A stretch of DNA of 64,000 bases, from contig CAVVJF010000015.1 of the NCBI GenBank assembly GCA_963748485.1, positions 74,780-138,779 on the forward strand, in the 5' to 3' direction. Positions 17,778-29,455 of the stretch are shown piece by piece. The position numbers were made by a program, and so were the translations under genes. The stretch comes from DASRWT01 sp963748485. Its GTDB lineage: Bacteria > Methylomirabilota > Methylomirabilia > Rokubacteriales > CSP1-6. Below the pieces are notes generated by a model. The model was not told where the DNA came from, ran no database searches, and was given only the letters and a program-made list of their open reading frames with translations. How positions within the stretch are numbered: the stretch's first letter is position 1; each line of letters starts with the position of its first letter.

Positions 17778-18385
17778 GCGTGGCGTACCGGGAGAAGGCG
17801 CAAGTGCTGGACGAGAGCGCGCTGGACCGGGCGCTCACCCGCATCGCCCACGAGATCGTGGAGCAGGCCGGCGGTGTGGAGGACATCGCGCTGGTCGGCA
17901 TCAAGACCCGCGGCGTGACGCTCGCCGAGCGCATCGCCGACAAGATCGCGACCATCGAGGGGCAGAAGCCTTCGGTTGGCGCACTCGACATCACCCTCTA
18001 CCGCGACGACCTCCGGCTCAAGGCCGAGCAGCCGGTGGTGCGCGGCACCGAGATCCCCTTTCCCATCAAGGGACGCACGGTGGTGCTGGTGGACGACGTG
18101 CTCTTCACCGGGCGCACCATCCGCGCCGCGCTGGACGCCCTGATGGATCTGGGCCGGCCGCGCGTCATCCGCCTGGCGGTGATGGTCGACCGCGGCCATC
18201 GCGAGCTGCCCATTCGTCCCGACTACATCGGAAAGAATCTCCCGACCAGCCGTCGGGAAACCGTCGCCGTGCTGCTGCGCGAGCACGACGGCATGGATCG
18301 CGTCGTCATCCAGGAGCCTTCCGAGGAGGGCGAGCCGCAGCCGAAGGCGAGGCGAGCGAACATGGAAAATAGGAGCGAGGGCTAA
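17774..18385 (+). CDS. pyrR: Bifunctional pyr operon regulator / uracil phosphoribosyltransferase PyrR
   Basis: PyrR binds pyr leader RNA with UMP and also has uracil phosphoribosyltransferase activity. The 203-residue protein has the PRPP loop VVLVDDVLFTGRTIRAALDAL, a clear family signature, with LVGIKTRGVTLAERIADKI before it and RGHRELPIRPDYIGKNLPTS after it. It is about 20 residues longer than usual because of a charged C-terminal tail (EGEPQPKARRANMENRSEG). The GTG at 17774 is coupled to the leader ORF; a second GTG at 17780 is possible. Confidence 0.95.
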   Translation: MSVAYREKAQVLDESALDRALTRIAHEIVEQAGGVEDIALVGIKTRGVTLAERIADKIATIEGQKPSVGALDITLYRDDLRLKAEQPVVRGTEIPFPIKGRTVVLVDDVLFTGRTIRAALDALMDLGRPRVIRLAVMVDRGHRELPIRPDYIGKNLPTSRRETVAVLLREHDGMDRVVIQEPSEEGEPQPKARRANMENRSEG

Positions 18386-18388
18386 CCT

Positions 18389-19315
18389 ATGGCCTGGAAG
18401 CGGAAGGACCTGCTCAGCATGCAGGACCTCGAGGCGGCGGAGATCCGCGACGTGCTCGACACGTCGGAGTCGATGAAGGAGATCGCCACCCGTGAGATCA
18501 AGAAGGTGCCGACGTTGCGGGGCAAGACGGTGGTGAATCTCTTCTACGAGTCCTCCACCCGCACGCGCACCTCGTTCGAGATCGCGGGCAAGTGGCTGTC
18601 CGCCGACGTGATCAACTTCTCCGTCTCCGGCTCCAGCGCGGAGAAGGGTGAGAGCCTGCTCGACACCGCGAAGAACATCGAGGCGATGAGCCCGGACGTG
18701 GTGGTGGTGCGCCACAAGGCCTCGGGCGCGCCGGCCATGCTGGCGCGGAACCTGCGCTGCGCGGTGGTGAACGCGGGCGACGGCGCCCACGAGCATCCGA
18801 CCCAGGCACTGCTGGATCTGCTGACCATCAGAGAAAAGAAAGGTCATCTGGAAGGGCTCAACGTCACGATCGTGGGCGACGTGGCGCATAGCCGCGTGGC
18901 GCGCTCGGACATCCACGGGATGAAGAAGATGGGCATCACGGTGACGGTGGCCGGCCCGCCGACGCTGATCCCGGCGGCCTGCCAGGAGCTGGGCGTGAAG
19001 GTGAGCCACCGGCTGGAAGAGGCCATCGCGCACGCCGACGTCATCATGATGCTGCGCCTGCAGCACGAGCGGATGACCGCGGGCTTCATCCCGTCGCTGC
19101 GCGAGTACTCGCGGGTGTGGGGTCTCTCGCTGGACAAGCTCAAGCACTGCCGCTCGGACGTGCTGATCATGCACCCCGGCCCGGTGAACCGGGGCGTGGA
19201 GCTCTCGCCGGAAGTGGCGGACGGGCCCTACTCGGTGATCCTGGACCAGGTCACCAACGGTGTGGCGGTACGCATGGCGGTGCTCTACCTCCTCGCCGGG
19301 AGCAAGGGCGCATGA
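18389..19315 (+). CDS. pyrB: Aspartate carbamoyltransferase catalytic subunit
   Basis: PyrB condenses carbamoyl phosphate with aspartate, the first committed pyrimidine step. 308 residues, normal for the catalytic chain. The carbamoyl phosphate loop STRTRTSFE lies near residue 55 and the second-subunit loop SGSSAEKGESLLDT near 76; HPTQALLDLLTI and the aspartate-binding LRLQHERM are present. No pyrI is nearby, so it is probably not of the E. coli regulatory type. Only 3 bases separate it from pyrR; GGAG at 18372 could serve as its ribosome site. Confidence 0.96.
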   Translation: MAWKRKDLLSMQDLEAAEIRDVLDTSESMKEIATREIKKVPTLRGKTVVNLFYESSTRTRTSFEIAGKWLSADVINFSVSGSSAEKGESLLDTAKNIEAMSPDVVVVRHKASGAPAMLARNLRCAVVNAGDGAHEHPTQALLDLLTIREKKGHLEGLNVTIVGDVAHSRVARSDIHGMKKMGITVTVAGPPTLIPAACQELGVKVSHRLEEAIAHADVIMMLRLQHERMTAGFIPSLREYSRVWGLSLDKLKHCRSDVLIMHPGPVNRGVELSPEVADGPYSVILDQVTNGVAVRMAVLYLLAGSKGA

Positions 19316-20619
19316 ATCTCCTGATCAAGGGCGGTCGCGTGGTGGACCCGTGGAACGGCGTGGACGCCGTGCAGGACGTGTTGGTGACGGACGGCAAGAT
19401 CGCCAAGGTCAGCGCGGGGCTGAAGGCGCCCGAGGGCGCAGCCGTCGTCGACGCCCTGGGCAAGGTGGTCTGCCCCGGCTTCATCGACATCCACGTGCAT
19501 CTCCGCGAGCCGGGCTTCGAGTACAAGGAGACCATCGCCACGGGCACGCGCGCGGCGGCGGCGGGCGGCTTCACCGCGGTCGCGTGCATGGCCAACACCC
19601 TTCCCGTGAACGACAACCGCGCCGTGACGGACTACATCCTCGCCAAGGCACGCGTGGAAGGCTGCGTGCGGGTCCACCCCATCGGGGCGGTCACGCGCGG
19701 GCTCAAGGGCGAGGAGCTGGCCGAGATGGGCGAGCTGGCGGAGGCCGGTTGCGTGGCCTTTTCCGACGACGGGACATGCGTGATGAACGCCGAGGTGTAC
19801 CGCCGCGCCATGGAGTACGCGCTGCCCTTCGGTGTGCCCATCATCAGCCACGCGGAGGATTGCCACCTCGCTCACCGGGGCGTGATGAACGAGGGGCTCG
19901 TCTCCACCGAGCTGGGCCTGGCCGGCCAGCCCGCCGCCGCCGAGGACGTGATGGTGGCGCGCGACATCCTGCTCGGCGAGCTGACGGGGGCGCATCTGCA
20001 CATCGCCCACATCTCGACCGCGGGCGCGGTGCGCATGGTGCGCGAGGCGCGGGCACGCGGCGTGCGCGTCACCGCCGAGGTGACGCCCCATCACCTCGTG
20101 ATGACCGACGAGGCGGTGCGCGACTACGACTCGAACGTGAAGATGGCGCCGCCGCTGCGCGGCAAGCGCGATGTGGAGGCCTGCCTGGAGGCCCTCGCCG
20201 AGGGCACCATCGACTGCGTGGCCACCGACCACGCGCCGCACGCCCTATCCGACAAGGAGGGCGAGTTCGCGGAGGCGGCCAACGGGGTGGTGGGGCTCGA
20301 GACGGCGGTGCCAGTGCTGCTCGACCGCCTGGTGCGCCAAGGGCGGCTCGACCTGCCCACGCTGGTCGCGCGCTTCACATCGGGGCCGGCGCGGCTGCTG
20401 AACCTCCCCGGCGGCCGGTTGTCGCTGGGCTCGCCGGCCGATATCACCGTGCTCGATCTCGAGCGCGCGTGGACCGTGGAGCCGCGCCATCTCCTCTCAC
20501 GCAGCCGCAACACGCCCTTCGCGGGGTGGACAGGCCTGGGCGCGCCGGTCCTCACGCTGGTGGGCGGCAAGCCCGCGCTGCCGAATCAGCCGCTGGCGAT
20601 ACCCGGAGGCGCCGCGTGA
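19312..20619 (+). CDS. pyrC: Dihydroorotase (class I)
   Basis: PyrC cyclises carbamoyl aspartate to dihydroorotate. 435 residues, the length of class I bacterial enzymes. Metal-binding HVHLREPGFEYKE (HxH), H in ISHAEDC, H in HIAHISTA and the D in CVATDHAPH are all present, with AAGGFTAVACMANT typical of the family. All expected catalytic residues are visible, in contrast to some pseudo-dihydroorotases that sit beside pyrB. ATG overlaps the pyrB stop (ATGA). The stop overlaps the carA GTG. Confidence 0.96.
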   Translation: MNLLIKGGRVVDPWNGVDAVQDVLVTDGKIAKVSAGLKAPEGAAVVDALGKVVCPGFIDIHVHLREPGFEYKETIATGTRAAAAGGFTAVACMANTLPVNDNRAVTDYILAKARVEGCVRVHPIGAVTRGLKGEELAEMGELAEAGCVAFSDDGTCVMNAEVYRRAMEYALPFGVPIISHAEDCHLAHRGVMNEGLVSTELGLAGQPAAAEDVMVARDILLGELTGAHLHIAHISTAGAVRMVREARARGVRVTAEVTPHHLVMTDEAVRDYDSNVKMAPPLRGKRDVEACLEALAEGTIDCVATDHAPHALSDKEGEFAEAANGVVGLETAVPVLLDRLVRQGRLDLPTLVARFTSGPARLLNLPGGRLSLGSPADITVLDLERAWTVEPRHLLSRSRNTPFAGWTGLGAPVLTLVGGKPALPNQPLAIPGGAA

Positions 20620-21758
20620 GCACGCCCGCCCTCCTGGTCCTGGCCGACGGCCGCGCGTTTCGCGGCGAGACCTGCGGCGCCGCCGGCGAGGCGCACGGCG
20701 AGGTGGTGTTCAACACCGCCATGACCGGCTACCAGGAGATCCTCACCGACCCGTCCTACCGCGGCCAGCTCGTGTGCATGACGTATCCGCTGATCGGCAA
20801 CTACGGCCTCAACCCGGAGGATGTGGAGTCGCGCCGGCCCTGGCTGGGCGGCTTCATCGTGAAGGAGGCGTGCCCCTACCCCTCGAACTGGCGGGGTCGG
20901 ACCACGCTCGACGCGTACATGCGCGAGCACGGCATCGTCGGAATCCAGGGCATCGACACGCGTGCCCTCACTCGGCACATCCGCGATCGCGGCGCGCAGG
21001 AAGGCATCATCTCCACGGTGGAGACGGACGCCAGGCGCCTGGCAGACCGGGCGCGCTCGCTGCCCGGCCTCACCGGTCGCGACCTCGTCAGCGAAGTCAG
21101 CGTCGCGGCACCGCATGGCTGGAGCGAGGGCGACTGGGACGTGCGCCGTGGATATCAGCCTCCGGCTAACGCGCGATTCCGTGTCGTCGCGTTCGACTCC
21201 GGGATCAAGAGCAATATCCTGCGCCGCCTGACCACGCTCGGCTGTGCGCTCGACGTCGTGCCCGCACGCATGCCCCTGGAGGCGGTGCTGGAGCGGAAGC
21301 CCCACGGCATCTTCCTCTCGAACGGCCCGGGCGATCCCGAGGCCGTGGACTATCTGGTCGGGACGGTGCGCCGCCTCATCGGCAAGGTGCCGATCTTCGG
21401 CATCTGCCTCGGCAACCAGATCCTCGGGCTCGCCGCGGGCGGCCGCACCTACAAGCTCAAGTTCGGGCATCACGGCGCCAATCACCCGGTGAAGGATCTT
21501 GCGACCGGGCACGTGGAGATCACCTCGCAGAACCACGGCTTCGCAGTGGATCCCGCCTCGGTGGCCGCGGCCGGCTTCGTGGAGAGCCATGTCAACCTCA
21601 ACGACGGGACGTCGGAAGGCATGCGGCATCGCGAGCTGCCCGTGTTCTCCGTCCAGTACCACCCGGAAGCGTCGCCGGGCCCGCACGACGCCGACTACCT
21701 GTTCGATCGGTTCGTCACGCTGATGGAAGGAGGACTCCCGCCGTGCCCAAGTATTTGA
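20616..21758 (+). CDS. carA: Carbamoyl-phosphate synthase small (glutaminase) subunit
   Basis: CarA hydrolyses glutamine and passes ammonia to CarB. 380 residues. The glutaminase triad is visible: C264 in FGICLGNQ and His/Glu in QYHPEASPGPHD; the N-terminal FNTAMTGYQEILTDPSYRGQ is characteristic. The GTG overlaps the pyrC stop (GTGA). The final 16 bases overlap the start of a small ORF that separates carA from carB. Confidence 0.96.
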   Translation: MSTPALLVLADGRAFRGETCGAAGEAHGEVVFNTAMTGYQEILTDPSYRGQLVCMTYPLIGNYGLNPEDVESRRPWLGGFIVKEACPYPSNWRGRTTLDAYMREHGIVGIQGIDTRALTRHIRDRGAQEGIISTVETDARRLADRARSLPGLTGRDLVSEVSVAAPHGWSEGDWDVRRGYQPPANARFRVVAFDSGIKSNILRRLTTLGCALDVVPARMPLEAVLERKPHGIFLSNGPGDPEAVDYLVGTVRRLIGKVPIFGICLGNQILGLAAGGRTYKLKFGHHGANHPVKDLATGHVEITSQNHGFAVDPASVAAAGFVESHVNLNDGTSEGMRHRELPVFSVQYHPEASPGPHDADYLFDRFVTLMEGGLPPCPSI

Positions 21759-22009
21759 TTTCGTACCGCAAGACGGAAGAAGCCGGGCAGAAGCCCGAAT
21801 GGACGAGTTTCACCACCGAGAGCGACGCCACCATGGAGGCCCACGCCGTGCGCGAGCGGGTCGACAAGCGGATCGGCGTGCTCGGCGAGAAGCTCTGGGG
21901 CGCCGGCGAAGTCGCCTGGGTCGGCGCGGGCCGCCTCGACGATGTGCTCTACAAGCGCGAGGAGGCCTCGCCGGAGGTCTCCATCATCTACGGGCTCGTG
22001 CAGGAGTAA
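21743..22009 (+). CDS. Small conserved-looking protein between carA and carB (88 aa)
   Basis: An 88-residue soluble protein I do not recognise. It starts MPKYLISYRKTEEAGQ, has no signal peptide or membrane segment, no cysteines, and looks like a small alpha/beta domain (strand ISYRK, helix DATMEAHAVRERVDKRIGVLG, strands WVGAGRL and VSIIYGLV). Its GTG starts inside the end of carA (16-base overlap) with AAGGAGGA 7-14 bases upstream, so it is a genuine, well-translated gene. Placement suggests a link to carbamoyl phosphate synthesis, or simply a hitchhiker; function unknown. Confidence 0.75.
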   Translation: MPKYLISYRKTEEAGQKPEWTSFTTESDATMEAHAVRERVDKRIGVLGEKLWGAGEVAWVGAGRLDDVLYKREEASPEVSIIYGLVQE

Positions 22010-22018
22010 GAGGCCCGC

Positions 22019-25226
<3,208 letters not shown>

Positions 25227-25246
<20 letters not shown>

Positions 25247-25970
25247 GGACCGTATCCCAGCCGCGCAGCGAGTGATAGTCGCCCTCGACGTGGAGAGCCT
25301 CGGCGCCGCCGAGGCCATGATGGACCGCCTCGACGGCGTCATCACGCGCTACAAGGTGGGCAATCAGCTCTTCACGGCGGCCGGGCCCGCCGCGGTGGAC
25401 GCCGTGCAGAAGCGTGGGGCCGAGGTGTTCCTCGACCTCAAGTTCCACGACATCCCCAACACCGTCGCCGGCGCCGCGCGCGAGGCGACACGGATGGGCG
25501 TGTTCATGTTCAACGTGCACGCCTCCGGCGGCCGCGCCATGATGCAGGCCGCCGCGGAGGCGGCCGCCGCCGCCGCGCGGGAGCTGAAGGTGCGGCGGCC
25601 GCTGGCCCTCGCGGTCACCGTACTCACGAGCCTGGACCGCGCGGCGTTGCAGCGCGAGCTGGGCGTGGCCGCCTCCGTGGAAGGCCACGTGCTGCGCCTC
25701 TGCGACTTCGCGCGTGAGGCCGGGCTCGACGGCTGCGTAGCCTCGCCTAACGAGATCGCGCCGATCCGGAACGGGCTCGGCCGCGAGTGGGTGATCGTGA
25801 CGCCGGGCGTGCGGCCTGCCGGCGCCGCCCTGGACGATCAGGCGCGAGTGGCCACGCCCGGCGCTGCCGCCCGCGCAGGCGCCCACTTCCTGGTGGTGGG
25901 CCGACCCATCACCGCCGCGCCCGACCCCGCCCGCGCCGCCGAGGCAATTATTGCGGAGCTCGCGCCGTGA
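25227..25970 (+). CDS. pyrF: Orotidine 5'-phosphate decarboxylase
   Basis: PyrF decarboxylates OMP to UMP. 247 residues. The catalytic D-K-x-x-D signature is in EVFLDLKFHDIPNT, with VIVALDV at the N-terminus and VIVTPGVRP plus FLVVGRPI forming the phosphate site; this is the group I bacterial type. The ATG lies 20 bases inside the carB end. An alanine-rich helix (AAAEAAAAAARELK) is a mild expansion. The stop overlaps the pyrE GTG. Confidence 0.95.
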
Positions 25971-26581
25971 TTCCGTCGGTCGCGCACCGCGACCTCATCC
26001 AGCGGCTCTTCGAGATCGGCGCGCTGCGCTTCGGCGAGTTCACGCTGAAGTCGGGCATCCGGTCACCGTTCTACGTTGATCTACGTGTGGTCATCTCGCA
26101 TCCTGACGTGCTCTCGCGGATCGGCGGCCTCCTCGCGGAGGCGGTGGGGCACGGCAAGGCGGACCGCATCGCGGGTATCCCCTACGCGGGCCTACCTCTG
26201 GCGGTAGCCGCGAGCCTGGCTGGCGGCTTCCCCCTCATCTACCCGCGCCGCGAGGAGAAGGCTCACGGCACGCGGAAGCGCATCGAGGGTACCTTCGAGC
26301 CGGGCGAGCGCGTGGTGGTGATCGACGACATCATCACCGACGGCGCCAGCAAGTTCGAGGCGATCGAGCCGCTCGAAGAGGCGGGACTGGTGGTGAAGGA
26401 CCTCGTGATCCTCATCGACCGCGAGCAGGGCGGTGCCGCGCGCCTGGCCGCGAAGGGTTACACGCTCCACGCCGTGCTCACCATCACTCAGTGCTTCGAC
26501 GAACTGGCCCGCGTGGGGCTCGTCGACCCCGCCGTCATCGACGCTGCGCGCGAGTTCGTCCGGGTCACGCGGTTCGCGTGA
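25967..26581 (+). CDS. pyrE: Orotate phosphoribosyltransferase
   Basis: PyrE makes OMP from orotate and PRPP. 204 residues. The PRPP loop is VVVIDDIITDGASKFEAIEPL, preceded by the family's FTLKSGIRSPFYVDLR and YPRREEKAHGTRKRIEG catalytic loop. The GTG overlaps the pyrF stop (GTGA), and its own TGA overlaps the ATG of the hpt-like gene. With it the operon covers every de novo UMP step except dihydroorotate dehydrogenase (pyrD), which is not in the window. Confidence 0.95.
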   Translation: MIPSVAHRDLIQRLFEIGALRFGEFTLKSGIRSPFYVDLRVVISHPDVLSRIGGLLAEAVGHGKADRIAGIPYAGLPLAVAASLAGGFPLIYPRREEKAHGTRKRIEGTFEPGERVVVIDDIITDGASKFEAIEPLEEAGLVVKDLVILIDREQGGAARLAAKGYTLHAVLTITQCFDELARVGLVDPAVIDAAREFVRVTRFA

Positions 26582-27108
26582 TGGCGCCCCCGCCGGACGC
26601 CGTCGGCGAGGTAGTCCTCGACGCCGACGCCATCCGCGCGGAGGTGACCCGGCTCGGGGCGCAGATCTCGGCCGACTACGCCGACCGCAACCCGCACCTG
26701 GTGGGCGTGCTCAAGGGCGCCGCGGTGTTCGTCGCCGACCTGATCCGCGCCATCGACGTGCCGGCCACGCTCGACTTCATCGCCATCGTTCCGTACGCGG
26801 AGGCCAGCCGCTCCGGTGTGGTTCGGATCCGCAAGGACCTGGACGATCCCATCGAGGGCCGGGACGTCATCGTAGTGGAAGGCGTCTGCGCAAGCGGACT
26901 CAGCCTCTCCTATCTGGTCCGGAATTTCGAGACGCGCCAGCCCGCGTCGATCCGCATCTGCACCTTCCTCGTCAAGCAGCGCGCGCGGCCGGTGGAGATC
27001 AAGGTCGACTACGTCGGACGCGAGATCCCCGACGCCTTCGTCGTTGGCTACGGCCTGGATGCGGGCGAGCGCTACCGCAACCTCCCCTACGTCGCGCGTC
27101 TGCCCTGA
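26581..27108 (+). CDS. Hypoxanthine phosphoribosyltransferase homologue with degenerate PRPP loop
   Basis: 175 residues with the overall HPRT layout: HLVGVLKGAAVFVADLIRAI, TLDFIAIVPY, RIRKDLDDPIEGRDV and VDYVGREIPDAFVVGYGLD near the end. In working enzymes the PRPP loop reads like VEDIIDTGLT, with two acidic residues and a catalytic Asp; here it is VEGVCASGLS (residues 99-108), so one acidic residue and the general base are replaced by G101 and A104. The IxxSYG segment is also changed (IVPYAEASRSG). It is likely inactive in the standard reaction or has another role. Co-transcribed with pyrE (TGATG-like overlap). Confidence 0.8.
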   Translation: MAPPPDAVGEVVLDADAIRAEVTRLGAQISADYADRNPHLVGVLKGAAVFVADLIRAIDVPATLDFIAIVPYAEASRSGVVRIRKDLDDPIEGRDVIVVEGVCASGLSLSYLVRNFETRQPASIRICTFLVKQRARPVEIKVDYVGREIPDAFVVGYGLDAGERYRNLPYVARLP

Positions 27109-27125
27109 GGCAGACACGGCTGAGG

Positions 27126-27131
27126 TAGACT
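27126..27131 (+). promoter_or_regulatory. Possible -10 element before the flavin-fold gene
   Basis: TAGACT ends 6 bases before the ATG at 27138, a leaderless spacing. No clear -35 is seen. Confidence 0.35.
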
Positions 27132-27137
27132 GACGCC

Positions 27138-27536
27138 ATGAGCATTCGCGTCGGGCTGGACGAGCTGGGCCGGGAGCTAGAGGCGCGCGGCACCGGAGGG
27201 TACGTCCTGACGGTGGGCGACGATGGCGCGCCGCACGTCGTAGGGGCCGAGATCGTGCGGGAGGCCGGCGCGCTCGAAGCGCTGGTGGGAAACCGCACCG
27301 CGGCGAACGCGGGGAAGCGGCCCCACGTCTCGCTGTTGTGGCCCGCGCGGAACGCCGAGGACTATAGCCTCATCTTGGATGCCGTCGCGACCGGCGACGG
27401 CCTCCGCCTGCGCTTCGCGCCGACGCGCGCCGTTCTGCACCGCCCCGGCCCTCCGCCCGATCCCTCGAAGACCTCCTGCGGATCGGACTGCGTCCCGCTC
27501 TCGCTGCACTCCCTACGCCAGTCCGGCGTCCGCTAG
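27138..27536 (+). CDS. Pyridoxamine 5'-phosphate oxidase-like split-barrel protein
   Basis: 132 residues that look like the FMN-binding split barrel fold: strand pattern GGYVLTVGDDGAPHVVGAEI then LEALVGNRTAANAGKRPHVSLLWP, similar to small PPOX-family proteins that bind flavin or F420. No family-specific catalytic motif is visible, so substrate and cofactor are open. It ends convergently on the permease gene of the opposite strand: the palindrome CTAG at 27533-27536 supplies the TAG stop of both genes. Confidence 0.55.
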   Translation: MSIRVGLDELGRELEARGTGGYVLTVGDDGAPHVVGAEIVREAGALEALVGNRTAANAGKRPHVSLLWPARNAEDYSLILDAVATGDGLRLRFAPTRAVLHRPGPPPDPSKTSCGSDCVPLSLHSLRQSGVR

Positions 27537-28465
27537 CCGTTGCGGCGGAGCTTGGGGTCCCAGGCGTCCCGCAGCGTGTCCCCGAAGAGGTTGAAGGCGA
27601 GCACGGCCAGGCTGATGGCGAGCCCCGGGAAGACGGCGAGCCACGGCGCCTGCTCCATGAACGCGCGGCCGGTGCTGGAGAGCATGAGCCCCCAGGACGG
27701 GATCGGCGGCTGCGTGCCGAGGCCGAGGAACGAGAGCGTCGCCTCGATGAGGATGGCGTTGCCGAGCCAGATCGAGGCGATGATGAGGATGGGTGCGGTC
27801 ACGTTGGGCAGGATGTGCCGGACGAGGATGTGCAGGTTCCGGCAGCCGAGGGCCTCGGCCGCCTCCACGTAGCGGTTCTGCTTGGCCGAGAGCACCGCCC
27901 CGCGCACGATGCGCGAGTTCCCCGGGATGATCACGATGGCGATGGCGATCATGGCGTTGGTGGTGTTGGGCGTGAGCACCGACACGATGGCCAGCGCGAG
28001 GATCAGCCCGGGGATGGCCTGCACCGCGTCCATCACGCGCTGCAGCGCGAGGTCGATGCGTCCCTCCCAGTAGCCGCATACGAGCCCGACGATCATGCCC
28101 GCCATCGTGCCGATGCCCACCGCGAGGAGGCCGACCCACAGGGAGATACGGCTCCCGTAGATGATGCGACTGAACACGTCGCGCCCGATATCGTCGGTGC
28201 CGAAGAAGTGATCGCGGCTCGGCGGCGAGAGCCGGATCTCGGGATGCGTTTCCAGGGGATCGTATGGCGCGATCACGTTGGCGAGGATGGCGGAGAGGAC
28301 GAGGAGCAGGATAAGGGCGGCGGACGCGGCGCCCAGGGGCTTGCGCCGGAGCGTGAGCCACAGCAACCGAGTGCGGCTGACTGTCTCCGCGCGCGCTGCG
28401 ACCCCGGTCGGGATCGGCGCCGTGGTCACGCCGGGCAGCGACACCGCCGCACGGTCACCATTCAT
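27533..28465 (-). CDS. Opp/Dpp-type ABC transporter permease (DppC-like)
   Basis: 310-residue inner-membrane permease of the peptide/nickel family. It has the N-terminal cytoplasmic stretch and first TM (LGAASAALILLLVLSAILANVIAP) of OppC/DppC types, the FGTDDIGRDVFSRIIYGSRISL motif that marks this subunit, and the EAA loop EAAEALGCRNLHILVRHILPN that docks on the ATPase. The C-terminal LFGDTLRDAWDPKLR is standard. It follows the second permease gene on the same strand with 14 bases between. No ATPase genes accompany it in the window. Confidence 0.92.
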   Translation of the reverse strand: MNGDRAAVSLPGVTTAPIPTGVAARAETVSRTRLLWLTLRRKPLGAASAALILLLVLSAILANVIAPYDPLETHPEIRLSPPSRDHFFGTDDIGRDVFSRIIYGSRISLWVGLLAVGIGTMAGMIVGLVCGYWEGRIDLALQRVMDAVQAIPGLILALAIVSVLTPNTTNAMIAIAIVIIPGNSRIVRGAVLSAKQNRYVEAAEALGCRNLHILVRHILPNVTAPILIIASIWLGNAILIEATLSFLGLGTQPPIPSWGLMLSSTGRAFMEQAPWLAVFPGLAISLAVLAFNLFGDTLRDAWDPKLRRNG

Positions 28466-28479
28466 GCCGGGGGCTCCGC

Positions 28480-29430
28480 TCAGCGGTAGCGGATTCGCGG
28501 ATCGAGCCAGGCATAGGTCAGGTCGACGACCAGATTGAGGGTGACGAGGGTCGCCGCCACCAGCATGACGTTGGTCTGCACGACGGGGTAGTCACGGTAG
28601 AGGATGGCCTCCACCGTGAGCCGCCCCATCCCCGGCAGCGCGAAGATGGTTTCGATCACCACCGCCCCCGCGAGGAGGACGCCCAGCTGCCCGCCGACTA
28701 CCGTGACGACCGGAATCAGCGCGTTCTTGAGCGCGTGCTTGTAGACGACGATCCGTCCCCCGAGCCCCTTCGCCCAGGCCGTGCGGACGTAGTCCTCGCG
28801 CAGCACCTCGAGAACAGTCGAACGGGTCATCCGCATAGTCGCGGCGGAGAGGCGAAAGCCCAGCACCGCCGCGGGCAGGAGAAACTGCTGGAGATTCCGA
28901 CTCGGCGACTCCCAGAAGCTCACGTAGCCGATGGGAGGAATCCACTTGAACCAGATCGCGGCGAAGGTGATCACGAGGGTGCCGAGCCAGAAATCGGGAA
29001 AGGATAGGCCGGACACCGCCACCATGCGGCCGGCATAGTCCGACGTCGTGTCCTGGCGGGTCGCGGAGAGCACGCCGATGGGGACGGCGATGGCCAGCCC
29101 CAGCACCATGGCGAGGGCGGTGAGCTCGAGTGTGACGGGGATTGCCTTCCAGAGGCTCGTCGAAATGGGCTCGCCGGTGAAGAGCGAGTCTCCGGGGCGG
29201 AGGCTCACCATCTGCCAGAGCCAGAGGAGGTATTGCTCGTGGTACGAGAGGTCGAGGCCCAGGTCCTTGCGGAGCTTCTGCAGTTCCTTCTCCCCAATGT
29301 TGCCGGACTCCGCCATCAGCACCGTGAGGGCGTCGCCCGGCATGACGCGCATCAGGCCGAACACGATCAGCGACGAGAGGAGCAGCACGGGCACCGCGAG
29401 CAGTACCCGCCGGAGGACGTACTTGTACAT
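28480..29430 (-). CDS. Opp/Dpp-type ABC transporter permease (DppB-like)
   Basis: 316-residue inner-membrane permease, the DppB/OppB partner. N-terminal MYKYVLRRVLLAVPVLLLSS followed by LMRVMPGDAL is diagnostic, the periplasmic segment runs from about residue 30 to 95, and the EAA-type loop is REDYVRTAWAKGLGGRIVVYKHALKNALIPV. The end WLDPRIRYR is the usual C-terminus of these proteins. It lies between the substrate-binding protein (upstream on the minus strand, 25 bases away) and the DppC-like gene. Confidence 0.93.
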   Translation of the reverse strand: MYKYVLRRVLLAVPVLLLSSLIVFGLMRVMPGDALTVLMAESGNIGEKELQKLRKDLGLDLSYHEQYLLWLWQMVSLRPGDSLFTGEPISTSLWKAIPVTLELTALAMVLGLAIAVPIGVLSATRQDTTSDYAGRMVAVSGLSFPDFWLGTLVITFAAIWFKWIPPIGYVSFWESPSRNLQQFLLPAAVLGFRLSAATMRMTRSTVLEVLREDYVRTAWAKGLGGRIVVYKHALKNALIPVVTVVGGQLGVLLAGAVVIETIFALPGMGRLTVEAILYRDYPVVQTNVMLVAATLVTLNLVVDLTYAWLDPRIRYR

Positions 29431-29455
29431 GGATCGGTGCCGAGCGTCCCCTCGC

